A DNA stretch of 64,000 nt, taken from contig NC_088647.1 of the NCBI RefSeq assembly GCF_964019385.1, positions 5,847,075-5,911,074 on the forward strand. Reading direction: 5' to 3'. The translations under genes were made by a program, and so were the position numbers. Position 1 is the stretch's first letter. Each line of letters begins with the position of its first letter. This DNA comes from Sycon ciliatum (Eukaryota > Porifera > Calcarea > Leucosolenida > Sycettidae). Shown piece by piece: positions 30,097-44,100 of this stretch. A model generated the notes under the pieces. The model did not search any database. It was not told the DNA's origin and saw nothing but the letters and a program-made list of their open reading frames with translations.

Positions 30097-30570
30097 TAGG
30101 CTAGGCAGAGCAAGTGAATCCATGGACTGGAACGGGCATGGGCAGCTGTGTGTGTAGTGGCAGAACGAAGGCAGAAGCAATCAGAGAGCAGAGTACTACA
30201 CATGCCACGTAGGGCCCGAAAGACAAGAATATACAGTGCAATAGGGGCAAGGCCGTATCTGGCGTGTAAGACTGAAATATCAAGGGAAACCGAAAACAAT
30301 CCTAACAGTGCGGTGAACAATATGACTTGTGTCATGTGTGATGTGAAGGCAGTGCACGAACGCATTAGAACCATACTCAAGCTTGAACGAATGAGCAGTA
30401 GGTCTTTCTCGCAGCTGATGTCAGGTTATCCCTCGGATCTTGCGGAACATGGCAAGTTTTGCTCCCACCTTTTTCTCAAGTTCACTAATATGGGTGGAGA
30501 AGGATAGGTGATTGCACACTGAGAGGGGAGAGCTCTGACGGATGCTTTGCTGAGTTTGTAGGAGTTTTGT
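30097..30570. other. No gene recognised
   Basis: No supported frame, tRNA or repeat; lies between a MITE and the duplicated receptor 3' flank. Confidence 0.4.
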
Positions 30571-31245
30571 CTGCTCTAAACTACTTCCTATGCGGAATGA
30601 AGCTCAGTGCAGCAAGCCTCGCCACCGCTTGTGCTGGAGACCATAAAAAAGGGAACAGGACTGAGAGCGGCCAATAATGGGTGAAACTTGGTGCATGTAA
30701 CGCCTTTTTCAGTCTTGAAACTCTACTTCCCAAGCATTGATGAGATTTGGCCCTCTACAGTTTGCACATGTACTGTATGCCAGTCATGATTCTCCCTTGG
30801 TTGGCTACCGGCGGCTGGAGTAATGGCAAGTGCAGAGATCACCGGCTACAATCGAGAATAATGAAGCTTTCAGAGTCTATTCCATGTCATGGACAACGGT
30901 CTAAGCTGGGCCGGGCCGTTGGATCAGCGACTGCCCAGGAAGGCTGTTACCAAGTTTCGAGGCATGATGAAGCAATTCAAAGCACACACAGCACACTGTG
31001 CCGGCAATAAGACAAACATTTTCACATGCAAATCCCTCCGGATGCCATCATTCTTCACTCAGACTGGCCCATGAATGGTGTTCTTCCATGTGCAGAAGCA
31101 GTCGTAAAATAACGCCAGCCGCGGAACTTCCTGGACGCAGCGTTGAACCATTCACGGCAAAGATGGTCGGTGCGTGCCATTGTTGACAGACACTAAGTTA
31201 GAAGTGCTCATGACCATGCCAATACTATGCCTGCTGGGCGGTAGT
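30571..31245. repeat. Receptor 3' flank, intact copy of a local duplication
   Basis: Aligns with the interrupted copy at 24175-28862. It covers about 580 bp downstream of the receptor stop codon and its last 30 or so codons. Because it lacks the MITE and the composite insertion, it serves as the empty site for both. Confidence 0.75.
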
Positions 31246-32100
31246 GCCTTACTGGTGCTGCCAGCCATGATCAACGAACTAGAATTGGCTCTGGGTGTTC
31301 TGGGCTTGATTGAAGGTATGCTAGGACTGCTGGTCAGGTCAGCTACGGTGTCCTCTTCGCTTACAGCATCGTTGGAGAGAATTGTTGACAGGCTGTCAGC
31401 AGCAGCCAGGTTTGATGGCGATGCACTTGGTAGTGAGCCACTGTTCTGCTGCACCAGAGCGGCTAGAGCTTCTGATGCTACCGGGCTAACGGTGGCATTG
31501 CTCTCAGTGTCACCAGAACTACGCTGGGATGGCAGTGAATCGGTTCCGAGACCTGAGTCGGCACGCTGGCCCCGGGTCGGCGAGCTCCTCACATCGATGT
31601 ACATTGCCTGGCTTCTCTGACTGGCTGCCGGGTCCGGAGTAGTCTCATTGACTCCATACACACCAAGATGAATGTTGGTGCCACTGCCGACCGCTTTGCT
31701 GGCCTGACGCGACGTCGTGCGGTAGGAGAGATAGTTGAGGCTGCGCGACTCCCTGCGAATGCGCTTCATGTCCGTCCACTGGTGCACAAATAGCAGAATG
31801 CCCTGCGTCGAGACAAGCACTGTGAACAGCCACTGTGTGGCAACGTGACTGGTGGCAATCAGGGCTATCCCACTTGCCCAGGTCATGCCCAGCGTCACCA
31901 CCAGGATCAGGAAAGAACGTGCCTGGCGCTTGAGACGATCGCGCCGCTTGCTAATCGCACTGTCGCCCGTCGCACCCTGAGCCTGCTGGGAGACGATCAC
32001 CAGCCAGATGCGCAGGAAGAAAACTAGGTTTACAAACACAAACACCGCCAGCGGGAAGACGACGGAAGCCAGGAACGACGTGCCGTACTCCAGGCGACAT
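31152..32100 (-). CDS. Receptor exon 16: TM5-TM7 and C-tail, stop
   Basis: Acceptor TTTGAAG before 32100. The frame starts CRLEYGTSFLASVVFP with the extracellular-loop-2 Cys. TM5 is FVFVNLVFFLRIW, TM6 SFLILVVTLGMTWASGIALI, TM7 WLFTVLVSTQGILLFVHQW. A basic KRIRRESRSLNY and a long Ser-rich tail follow, to TGA at 31152-31154. The last ~30 codons are duplicated at 25194-25243/28823-28862. Confidence 0.92.
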
Positions 32101-35100
32101 CTTCAAACAGATCACAACGGGGGGAAAAAGCAAGCACATCAGCAAACACCCGGCATGATTGTAAGGAAGGAGAGGAACTCAAATGTGAGAAAAAGTCAAC
32201 AACACCATGATTCTAACATGTCATCACAGACATGGTCTTGTTCAGAGCTTTATATGTGCTAAACAAAACAAAGTCAACATGTCCCTGGAATGTGTTCAAC
32301 CATACACACTGGACTACATACATTACAGGCCAGTGTCCCAGAAAGGAGAAAGGAATCGGTCTCAGGAATGCCTCAAAACTTAAAAAGAATCTCTAACCTC
32401 CTCTCACCAGGGTACAATTTGCTCCATGACATCATCAAGTAAGCATCCCCAGTGTCATGACATCACCACTTACAGTCGTTCATTGCTGGGTATTCCAATC
32501 GGATAGTATGCATTCCAGTTTAGAATTGCTGAAAGAGTAACAATGAATGCTGGTACGCCTGTAGGGATACGCAAAGATAGAAGCATATAAAACATGTTTC
32601 AAATGTTTATAAGGATACGTTTAATTAAAGCGCTCTACCTACATATTTAATGAGTGTGGGGTATGTACTGTACTAGCAGAAATATTCGTCTAGAATTTAA
32701 TTTCGTCTTTTTCGTCCAAGGAGCTTTGGGACTATATGAAATGCCGGACGAATGTCGATTTGTCCAGCATTTCAATACACTGTTATAGTCCATGGACTAA
32801 ATTTTCAACCGAAAGAAATCCCTTTCTTTGGAGTTGGACGAAATTATTGACCGACGAAATGTTCTGCCTGTACAGTATGCTGTACTGTGTTGCATAATGG
32901 GCTAAACTTGGATGCTGAGCCAATAGTAATGTGTTCATGTCATGATAATTATTGAGCTGATTTGAACACATGGCTGATTTGAACAGAATTATAGGCCCTG
33001 CATTAGCTTTAGTAAGAATATACCCGGCTCTACGAGGTGATTTTTTATGGTGCACATGCATTTGCTTGTCACATACCCTGTGCGCCGATTCCCAGTGAGA
33101 TGAGCGTGACCTTTGTTGACTTGGTGTGCGCTTCCCACGACTTGCACACGTGATGATAGACATTGTAACCCTGAACCATGCTCCATGCAAACACTGCCAG
33201 TAAGAAGTAGTGGATGAGGAGCGCCACTCCGCGGCAAACACCCGCCACCTCAGTCCTCTCAACCCCCGCCACAAACAGCAGCAACAGCAGAAGCAGATTT
33301 ACTGACAGGACACAGCGTAGTTTGGACTTTGAGCTGCAGCGCAGAACTCTGTGCAGGAAAAGTAGATGCAACAGGAAAATTATACACGAATTTCCACTTT
33401 ATCCTAGCACCTGGTGGAGGGGAGGGTACTTTGAATGGATAACTCCATTCTTGCAGTACACGATGCAAGAAGATAGGGCTCATTACTATGATGCGGGTGA
33501 CCATGTCAGAAGAACCACACTGGAAGAATGCTCAGAGCACACATGGCATACTGGGCTCATTGAAACAAATTGGGCAGGACAAGCAAGAAAAAAAACAGCA
33601 ATCATTCCAGGACAGCAATGGCCGCATATGACACAGGGAACATTGAAGAGCAAGGTCAAACAAATCAACACAATGGTACAGATATCGTAGAATGAGGTTT
33701 CCGGTTGCGACTGAAGTTTCATACGTACGCGATCATCAGGCTAAATCATTCTAACACAATGGCATGGATGTTAGTAGACCTCCTATGACCTAAAAAGAGG
33801 GGTAAAGGGTCCTCCCTCGTTATAACAAGTCCGGTTGGTACATAAACCCCGTTAGTAAATAGAATTCTGAAATCCCCTGGCGAAACGTAGTCTATGCAAC
33901 TGTTTCCAGGTCCGGTTAAACGATAATTCGTCAGTACATAAAATTAGTTATAACGGCCCTTGTCCCAAGTCCCTGGAGTGCCAAACCCTCAGTATAAGAT
34001 AGTTTTGTCCAAGCAGGACCAAGGTGGAAACACACCTGGTAAAGAAATACAATGCTGCATATTCTACTGTAAGACATGTTATTATAACGAGTCGCAAATT
34101 TAACGATTGTCCAAAATTCATAGGTTAACGAGAAGATATGTTAACGATCTTGCAGTATTCTGCCATATCCACACACAGCATATATGAAGCAGTACGGCCT
34201 CAACGGATCTTATTATAACGAAGAAATGTCATCCGTTAAAACGTTAGATTTGCTTCCTCGTTATATATACATGTCTTACAGTATATGTGTATCCATAGAT
34301 ATGTACAATCTTTTTGGATCTCAGGAACAGTCGTGATGGAGATTTTCAGTTATCTAATAACGAGTTGAAATGGCAATAGCCTAGGATTATGTTGTGTTGA
34401 GGGTATCCCATGAAAGTTCGAATCTTTGCTTCAAGTCTTATATCTTTAGTTGCCAGTCCTGTTATAAGATAAGTCTCATTATAATATAACTTTTTCGATG
34501 GCCCAGAGATTATCTACTAACGAGTGAGGACCTGTAGTCGACTTACAACCCAGGTTTAGTCGCCATTGAATCGGGAAATCGAGGTCCTAAGGGGGGGGGG
34601 GGGGGTATAACCTGCCAATACGGTAAACGTCAAGTGGTATTCACATGCCCTGAATAGGTACTGCAACTGACTATGCTGGTACATACCTCTTGCTGAAGTG
34701 CAGAGCAACCAAGGCCAACAGGGCAGTGATCGATACGCCACAGCCAATGTAAGTCACCACCGTCAACGCTTTGCCAGCCTGCACAGATCACAGTATACAT
34801 ATTCACATACACACAGCACATGTTATATTCACATACACACGGCACATGTTATATAATCACACACACACACACAGCACATGTTAATCACATACACACAGTA
34901 CATATTAATCACATACACACAGCACATGCTACATACAGTATTCACATACACACAGCACATGTTACAGTGCACAGGAGAGCAACACCCTGTAAGCATGATC
35001 ATGTCAGCTTACTAAATTACTGATTGGTGATGTTTGACTGCTGACAAAAGTGTTTGTGGCGCTTGGACTGTGCAGCACCCTGGCGGTGCTGTTTCATTCA

Positions 35101-38100
35101 TGAGGGCAAAAATTCACTGCATAATACTTCACTGGTAAATTCTCCTGGTGGAATAGCAGACAAGGACATAGCGGCTAGCACGTATGCACGGCTATGAGTT
35201 CAGTCCTGGGTAAATCAACATTAACGAGCTCTCGTACCTGCCTTTCATAACCAGGGTGTAATGTGTGTACAACTATACATATCCCAGGACTAGAGTCTCA
35301 GAGCCACAGCAGAAACGCTTTGTTTCCTTCTTTCAAGTTTGCATACTAGGCTCTGCACCTACACGGTACATGTAGGTGCATTTAAAGGGGCACTCCGGCT
35401 TCATTTTCGACGCCGAGTTTTCGATGCCAAGACGAAGGTAGGTGAAAGAGAAGACCCCTCGAACAAGAACGAGTCTCCAGAAGCGATCGAGTCGAGCAGG
35501 AAGACGACTTTTGAATTTAGGCCGAGCGAGCGCTGATGACGTAATGAGGGATTAGCTTGCCAGTGGAAATGCATCTGCGCACATACATTTCACACACTTT
35601 TTGGCCAATTTTCAATCGAAGAGGAGGTTGTTTGCTATGTTCTCCCAACGCCGTGAGCGATCCCGTCTTCTATACCCTTCCAGGTACCCTGAAGGTCCTC
35701 CAGAGGAGAATTTATCTCCATCAAAGCGTTGTTGATCCGCTAAATTCGTCTCGAGACATATTCACCCAGTGCAGTGCTGATAAATGTAGAATGTTGAATC
35801 TGTGATAATTGTCGACGATGGAGAGAGAGGTTGATAGCCGCTGTCGCAGGGAAAGTGAAGCTGCTGGAAGTAACAACTGGGAGCTTGTTAGCATAACTTG
35901 ATCAAAGCAGCTTGACGGAATCGGGGAGTACTGACTATTTGTCTCGCCCTCAGTTTAGTGAATTTTATGACCAGAAAATTATTCGATCAGGATCCCTTCT
36001 ACAAGATGTGTAGTACAGGTGATTTCTGAACTTGACGATATGGAGACCGACCAGTAGACCTACCAACAACGTGTACCTGCAGGAAATTCAGCCAAGGCTA
36101 TTGCTAATGCTATCCTCTTCAGTGGCTGTTGTTTTTTTAGTAAAAATATGTTCACTTCTCTCAACATACTCCTGCATGGCAGCAAGAAGATGCGCTATGG
36201 AATTCAACACCACAATATTCGCCTAGCTGTGGATGAAGCATGGTTAAGTCATGGCAGTACATATACTTGAACCAGATGAGAAATTGAAGTTCATTTGTGA
36301 TGCGAAGTTTGACAGCCCCAGTGACGGAGTCAAGCGTTGTCTTTTGCCGTGGCACAAATTGCTGAAGAATCCGAGATGGTCTTGGAATTATGCACATGGA
36401 TACTACCAGAAATAATGGTGGCATGAACCATTGTGGAATGGGACAGCTCACGGAGAATACTGGAATAGCTCAAGTATCTCTAGGTGATTGTAAATCCTGT
36501 TCTGGCTTATAGCTTCGGCCTGCTGCGCCCGTCCATGTACAATGATGGGAAGATGCATTTCTGTTTTCTACATATGACCAGCGCTTTGGCCGAGCGGTTG
36601 TGGGCTTGCCTGCGAATCACAAGGTCCCAAGTTCGAGACCCGCGCTGGGAGCAGGGAGCGTGTGCTGTGCTAGCAAATGCGGTAATGCACGCATGAACCA
36701 CTTTACATGCAGTGAACTGCGCCGATACCCACAGTCAACTGGGTACTCACTACTCGGAGTGAGGGCAACATGGATGCAGCTAACAAGGTTAGCCCCCTTG
36801 TCATGCATTGTTTGTGAGACTTACCACCTCACCCTCGCCATTAGGCGCTGCATCTGCCACCCTGGCATCATAGGCATGGTGGTGGCCTGGCACATTCGAA
36901 ACTTCCGCTGGTTGTGTTTCTCAACAAACTTTACTTTTTTTTTACTTTACATATTTGCCATCTACTGTACTGTGGTATTACAGTTGCAGGTCCCTTATAT
37001 AGAAATATGTTCAACCCCCCTCCCACATACCCACATAAATATGAACTAACAATTTCACTGTTGGACTCGCCGGCGGCTAGAGAGCAAAGGATTAATTTAT
37101 AGCAAAGAAAAGGACCAGGGAACTACAAGTTACGCTATAATGTCCACGAACAATTTCACTGTATTTGAAATAATTTTGTTTGATACCCTGAGAACTCTGA
37201 AACTTTGCAGCACTGTGGATTATATGTGGATACAACATTTATGGAAAGAACACATTGTTCAAATAATTATAGCACTGAATTGTTGAGATTGTGAGCACAT
37301 TCCAATCAGTACTCTACATAAGTGGTGGCAATCGTTAGGAATAGGTCGTGAGTTGTCAGAGTGCTCTAGTATATGAGAGAATGTTTTGTTTGTCTAATCG
37401 ACGGCTCGTTTGAAGCCAGAGTTGTTTGAACTTGTTTCAGTCGACTTGATTCTAGACAGTAGTCGAAGGAGTACTATGAAGTATACACCAGGCGTAGTCC
37501 GTAAGGTATCTCGTGAGAATTCTGTCGGTACACATCAGGTATCAGCTTGCAAAGATGGCTCCTCTCTGTTTCTTGAAAGCCTGTATAGTTGGACTGTGGC
37601 TCCAGCGATTCCCTTCTCAGAGCAGGTACCATACCCAATACGGTCAATGCATATTGGACAGACCTGTGTGCACAACAGAAATAGTGGAGAGAAATCTCTC
37701 AGCTCATGAACACATCAGTGAAGTTTGAACTGCCGTTGTTTGTGGCCATCAGTATAAACCTATCGACTATAAGAATAATGTGCAAACACCCCTCTATAAC
37801 TACAGCTGGGGCCATGGAATTAGAAAGCATCTAACTTAGGGAACTGCCAATTCTGGTCGGAGTTGCGTTCAAGGCCTGCAATTCATGATGGCTATCGCAT
37901 GTTGCATTGACCAGAGATCATATAAAACTTCCATGCCACATTGAAACACGCACTACTTTCGAGTACTTTGGTATCCCCCACCAAATGAGCATTCGGTCCC
38001 AGGGTGGCAGACATCACCATTCGTTATACCTGGATCAGATTAGATTGACCCCAACTGTCATGAAGAATCATTTTTACTTTGACTGGATTTCAGTACAAGT

Positions 38101-41100
38101 TGTAGAACTGCAGAATAAATTTTGTTGTATTTGGGCAACCATTTCTCTACAAACGCTCTATTTGGAAAATATAATTTTTTCATAAAATACATGTCCAAAT
38201 TCCACATCTACCCAAATCGGAATACTTGATCACGTATTCAGTCCTACACGGAATGTTTAGAAAACGCCAGGGGATAGGAATTTGCTAACGAGAACTCCAG
38301 GCCAGGGTACTAGCATACGAACAAAACAAGATAAAAACTCACCAGTATACATGTACTTGTAGTAATTCATGTCGGTGTAATATTCACGATAAGCAACGAG
38401 GCACCCTCCGATTTGGTCAAACTGCTTTGAAGTCTGGTTGTTCAGGTGATACAAACGGGCTCCCCGTTGTTACTTCCAGCAGCTTCACTCTCCCTGCGAC
38501 AGCCGCTATCAGCCTCTCTCTCCATCGTCGACAATTATCACAGATTCAACATTCTACATTTATCAGCACTGCACTGGGTGAATGTGTCTCGAGACGAATT
38601 TAGCGGATCAACAACGCTTTGATGGAGATAAATTCTCCTCTGGAGGACCTTCAGGGTACCTGGAAGGGTATAGAAGACGGGATCGCTCACGGCGTTGGGA
38701 GAACATAGCAAACAACCTCCTCTTCGATTGAAAATTGGCCAAAAAGTGTGTGAAATGTATGTGCGCAGATGCATTTCCACTGGCAAGCTAATCCCTCATT
38801 ACGTCATCAGCGCTCGCTCGGCCTAAATTCAAAAGTCGTCTTCCTGCTCGACTCGATCGCTTCTGGAGACTCGTTCTTGTTCGAGGGGTCTTCTCTTTCA
38901 CCTACCTTCGTCTTGGCATCGAAAACTCGGCGTCGAAAATGAAGCCGGAGTGCCCCTTTAAAAGCACTGACACGAGCTACCACTACTCTCCCCGAGTGTC
39001 CCAGGACGTTGATGGTGCAACCAACCACACTTCGGAGTTCCCCACACAGTGTTCAATACTATTTATGCATGTTGCAAGCTGGTGCGTATCCATCATGTCT
39101 CATTGTTCTTTTTAACCTCAAAAATAATGCTGCCGTGCTCAGGTTTCTTACCCCTCCGGCCCCAGATGGAGGTCGTCTTGCAAGAAGCACGGCAAAGTTG
39201 GTCAGGTGATTGCAATGGCACAGCATGGTAGTGGCGGTGTTGGATACAAGTTGACAGCCGGTTGTGTTCCAAGCACCCAGTCCACCTGGTGACCACGCAT
39301 ACACACAGCGAGACGCACAGAAGTACAAGTGCAGAGAATTTGTCAAGGCACGATCACCATTCGGATGGCGTAGCACTGAATCCGTCAATTTCGAGAAAGA
39401 TTTTATCCGGTTGGGACAAATGTCTGATCCTCACCATGGCTTGACCACACCACCGGACTTCAAGCACACAATCTACGGTTCTCAGGCCATTCAAGTACAT
39501 GTAACTCCTATCTGGGCGGTACGGACAGTGTATGCAAGTGCGAGGTATGGCATACAGATCGCGAGCGCGGCAATTTACTTCTGTGTGTCTCAGAACTCAC
39601 CACTGGCCCGCGGATCCCAGTATGCACACTCCGGCTCCAGGTCGACAGCTGACATCTGATGTACACACAAGCATACGTGAAGTCATTTCAAACGAGCACA
39701 AATCGACAAACGCAAATACATAATCATCTACAGAAAAGGAGAGCTGGCGTGAAAGTTCAGTTAAAACGTACCACAAAAGGGTCATAAAGCCTGAACTGTA
39801 TACACTGATGTAGAAGAATCTTATAATCCAGGAAAACACTGACATATCACGGTACAACTGTTGCGTCCTACTGTCCGGCCGCACTGGAACACTCCTAATG
39901 ACTTGCGTCTCCCTGTACACATCTTGCATCAGGCATGCCATCCATCACGTTTATGGCCGTGCACTATCATCGTTCACCCCACTGCTACACTGCCATGCTA
40001 ACACCACTAGGTTAGCAGCCATGCTTGCAAAGGCACCGTGACAACCCAGTGAAACAACAAACTGCGCACATGCTTACACACCTGTAGACGTGTCTTGTCA
40101 AACTGAATCTCCACCGGGCGTTTCAGATTTTCAACAGGCGTGTCAGCAACGGTTGCTGAAATAACTGGGGTTGCAACAACAGCATTACGTGCAGCAAGGG
40201 ACGGGTCAAGAAACAGAGCTGGGGAGTCGAAGAACGTGAATGCCATCAGCAGAGAGAATGCTGTACCATTTGCCATTTCGTTGGAAACAGAACCGCTGTT
40301 CTGTGCAGTCTGGAATACTTCGTTCGGCACAAACAGGCTCCCCTTGTACGGGCTGGTTGGCACAAATGAAGACGGTGTTCCCACGATTTCCACATCGTTA
40401 AGTGCTCGCTGTGTGCGCAGCTCAACTAGTGAATCATTAGCTGGCAGAGATGACAGGTTAGCGTTGTTGTTAAGGAACGTGGCCTGGACCCCTATGCCCT
40501 CGTCGACGTCATTGACACGCATCAGCACAAGATTGAGGCCCGGTGCATTGGCAGCAGTGATGTCCGCGGACAGGTTGACCACGGGCATGCTGTTGTTGGG
40601 CGTAAGCGACAAGGCAAATGCCAGCTCCTCCAGTCCAGTGTAGAGCCTACAGAGGCACACAGCCATACAGCATACATGCCATGTAGCCTTTCCAGAACCC
40701 CATAGCACCATTTAGCATTTTCACCATACAATTTCCAGCACACAACAAAGACGTAATGACCCCTCGCCATGCATAGGCTTTAAAAGTACTAGTACATCAT
40801 GGTATATATCCTGCAAAGGGAGAATGAGCCTCTTTTGGTATCAGGAAAACCTACAAGTTACTAGTATAGTGAAACCTGAGTTAACCCGACCCTGTGCCAA
40901 GAAAAATCCTGTATTGACCGGACAACTTGTCACGCACCGATGGGCTGTGGATTGAACGTGCATCCCTGGAGCAAGCGGAGTCCTGTCGCATCAGGACGGT
41001 TTCCGCTGCAAGAAGGGAGTCCGGTTAGGGCAGATCAAGTTTACTGTGCATACAGTACAGTAAAACCTGTGACTAACGACCACCCCTGGTTGGGGCCAGA

Positions 41101-44100
41101 GAAAACGGCCTTCAGTGGCAGGTGGTCCTTAGTTAGAGGTTTGCACTGTACAACCATAATACATGAATGTGAGACCGTCCATGCCTGACGAAGTGGTCTG
41201 CAGTAGCAGGCTGATCGCTAGTCACGGTGGTCTGTAGTACCAGGCTGGTCGCTAGTCACGGTGGTCTGTAGTACCAGGCTGGTCGCTAGTCACGGTGGTC
41301 TGTAGTACCAGGCTGGTCGCTAGTCACGGTGGTCTGTAGTTACATGTTTTACTGTATGGTGCTTGATCGGAAGCCACTGTCTCATCCTGTACCTGGTGGT
41401 GAAGTTAACTGTCTCCCGTGCCGCTTCTATCGTGCTGGTCCGCAATGCCGAGAATCCGCCAGCAATCAACACATGGTTCTGGACCGCCTGTGACAATGAC
41501 AAAGCAAAACAAACAACGACGGCATTGACGGTATACCGTTCAGTATTGTTGGATTAATGGCATGACTTGTAGGCCGGGAAGAATGGCATATCATAGCAGG
41601 GTGTTAAGTTTCTGGCCAGTTCCTGACTAGCTTACAGGCGGATTTCGCTTGCTTCAACCCAGGAATATTTCGAATTAGGAAGGATGAGACTCTGATTAAA
41701 AATATATTAAAAAAAATCATCGTTCGCATGGACCTCGGCTGAAAGCCGAGCTTTCCGCAACCGTAGGAACGCCACCACCCTCTAGGATCAAGGTTCAAGA
41801 CTCCGATTGAGCAGATGTAATTTAAGCTAGTGTCCGTGTGCCCCAAACTTACGTCTAGGGACGCACAGGATGTTTGGTAGAAAAAGTACACCCACACTGA
41901 AGAATTCAACATTATATCATACCTCGGATCCCTGGAGATCATTACCATTGGCAACTGGCTCGTCCATGGCCTCAAGTAAGTCGACATACACACCCAGATC
42001 CAGTGCGTTCAGATTATCGTCCAGTGATGTTACTACAAGCAGAGCATCTTGTGACACTGCCACTGGATCAGATGCATTGCCAGCCTGCATGCAGGGAAAC
42101 GAGTCATGAGAAGACAGAATTTATTAGGAAAGCTCGGAAGCATGGGAATTTTCGACACAAAACTTGGAGAAATCAAGAAAGGACAGTGTTCCGGGCGCCT
42201 GTTGTGTCTGATACACGTGTACATTGTGCACTCTGCTTCAGATACTACTTTGAAGTACATGTACTATGTACGGCATTTTTCAGAAGCCGCAGATCTGACA
42301 TGTTTGGCAAAGTAACTGGAATCAACAAGAGTCAAAGGAAATGGCGCCCAGTATTCCAATTTCAAACCACAAGGAAACTCATTACATTTTGACCACTACT
42401 GAGTTTACCGACTCTACCAAACAATTGCATAAGGAGGGTAATTTAGGAAAATACGGTAAGCTGACGTTGATCTCATTTAGTCCCACAACAGCCATAGTCT
42501 TACCAGTGTGTTGATGAGGTCCTGAAGGCGGTTCACTGCCTCTGCAAACAGAATTCAACGGTGTATGACAAGCATAGAGAGGATGAGCGTCACTGTGAGC
42601 ATACGTGTACTCGTAGATTGCATCTACGGCATCTTCCTTCGCGGAGATGGAACAAATCGGACACCACTCGGAAGGTGGATGCACGAATGCATACATCCGC
42701 CCAATGTACATCTGGTGGCTGATGAATACTCCATATAAATCAGCTCTAGCAATGTGTGCATCTAGCACTATTGCAGCCATGCTGCCTACCTCTGCACACG
42801 CCCAGTGCACAACACTAATCAACAATACTCCACATAGCCATACCTATTTGGGTGAAGGCTACTGCAAGTGGCAACTCTTCCACCATTCCATTGAAGAAGA
42901 AGGCAGTCTGCAGAATAGCATCCAGCTGCTCTCGAAGCCCCACCACCGAAGGAAGTCGATAGACGGTAACATCGTAGGAGAGAGCAAGCCGTCCTCTGCT
43001 ATCAGGGCTGCATGAACAAGCCAAGCATCACCAACTCAGTGAAATCGTATAACAATCATCAGCCTGATTGTCCTGTGTCTGTGGTAGTAGTGCATATCAG
43101 AAAAGGAGTTGAGTGAATGCATCCTAGTCTTCCTCCCAACACAACCAGGTTGAATTGTCGTCATTATCATGGCTTCAACTTTCAAAAACTAGTGACGTGA
43201 GGAGATAAACTGGGGAACCACAGCTTTTGACATCCCATGCAACAACATTCAATCAGTTTGTTTTCCCATTCACAACACTACACAAACTGCACTGGTAAGG
43301 ACAAGTGTGGATCTCAAGGTCTTACAAAACATTCCGATTGCTGGAGTTTCCGAATGCCAGCTGTGAGCGCACTCCAATCGCTTGCACCAGCTGAAAGCAC
43401 ATACATGTATATCACAAAACCAGATTCACCAATTCTGAAGCAGTGCCAGGCTGCTACAGCGTATTTTAATAAAAAAAAAACGATTAGCAGCATATCCCTA
43501 AAAAAAATCACGGTTCGTGTCAGACTTGGCTAGAGGCCGAGTTTTCCGAATCCGTAGGAACGCCACCACCCTTCAAGGATCAAGGTGCATCCCTGCGGTG
43601 CAGTAATTCATTGTTTCCTCATCCTAGGCACTATGAGCGAAGTGCAAGTGGAGAGCGAAACATGATGGGATTGCAAGCCTAGAACCGTTTCATTAGCAGG
43701 ACACCACACAACCGTATACATACGTCTAATGTAGCGTTCAGTGCACTCGGCCCGCCAAGACTGGGTGAAACAGGCTTGCTTTGGGTGGAGATGGAAGGTG
43801 AAAGTGAAATCCAAAATCAGATTCGTTGCTTACAGGTCATGCTTCAAGACAATACAATCCTCTATCCGAACAATTACAGGGAAGCGTGTTAGGGTGTTCG
43901 TTCCATTCAATTGACTCGGGAGGTCTCTTTACAAGGCTTTATTTATATTTCTTCTTTTACTAGGGAATTCCCAACAGGCGTCAGCGCCGTTTAACAGGGA
44001 ACCCTAAGGCTGCCAGTATAATGGTCTTTGTCTTACCAGCTGGTCAGACACAGCGGTGAGATCCTGAAGAACTCTAGGTAGTGTCAGGGAAAACGTGTAC

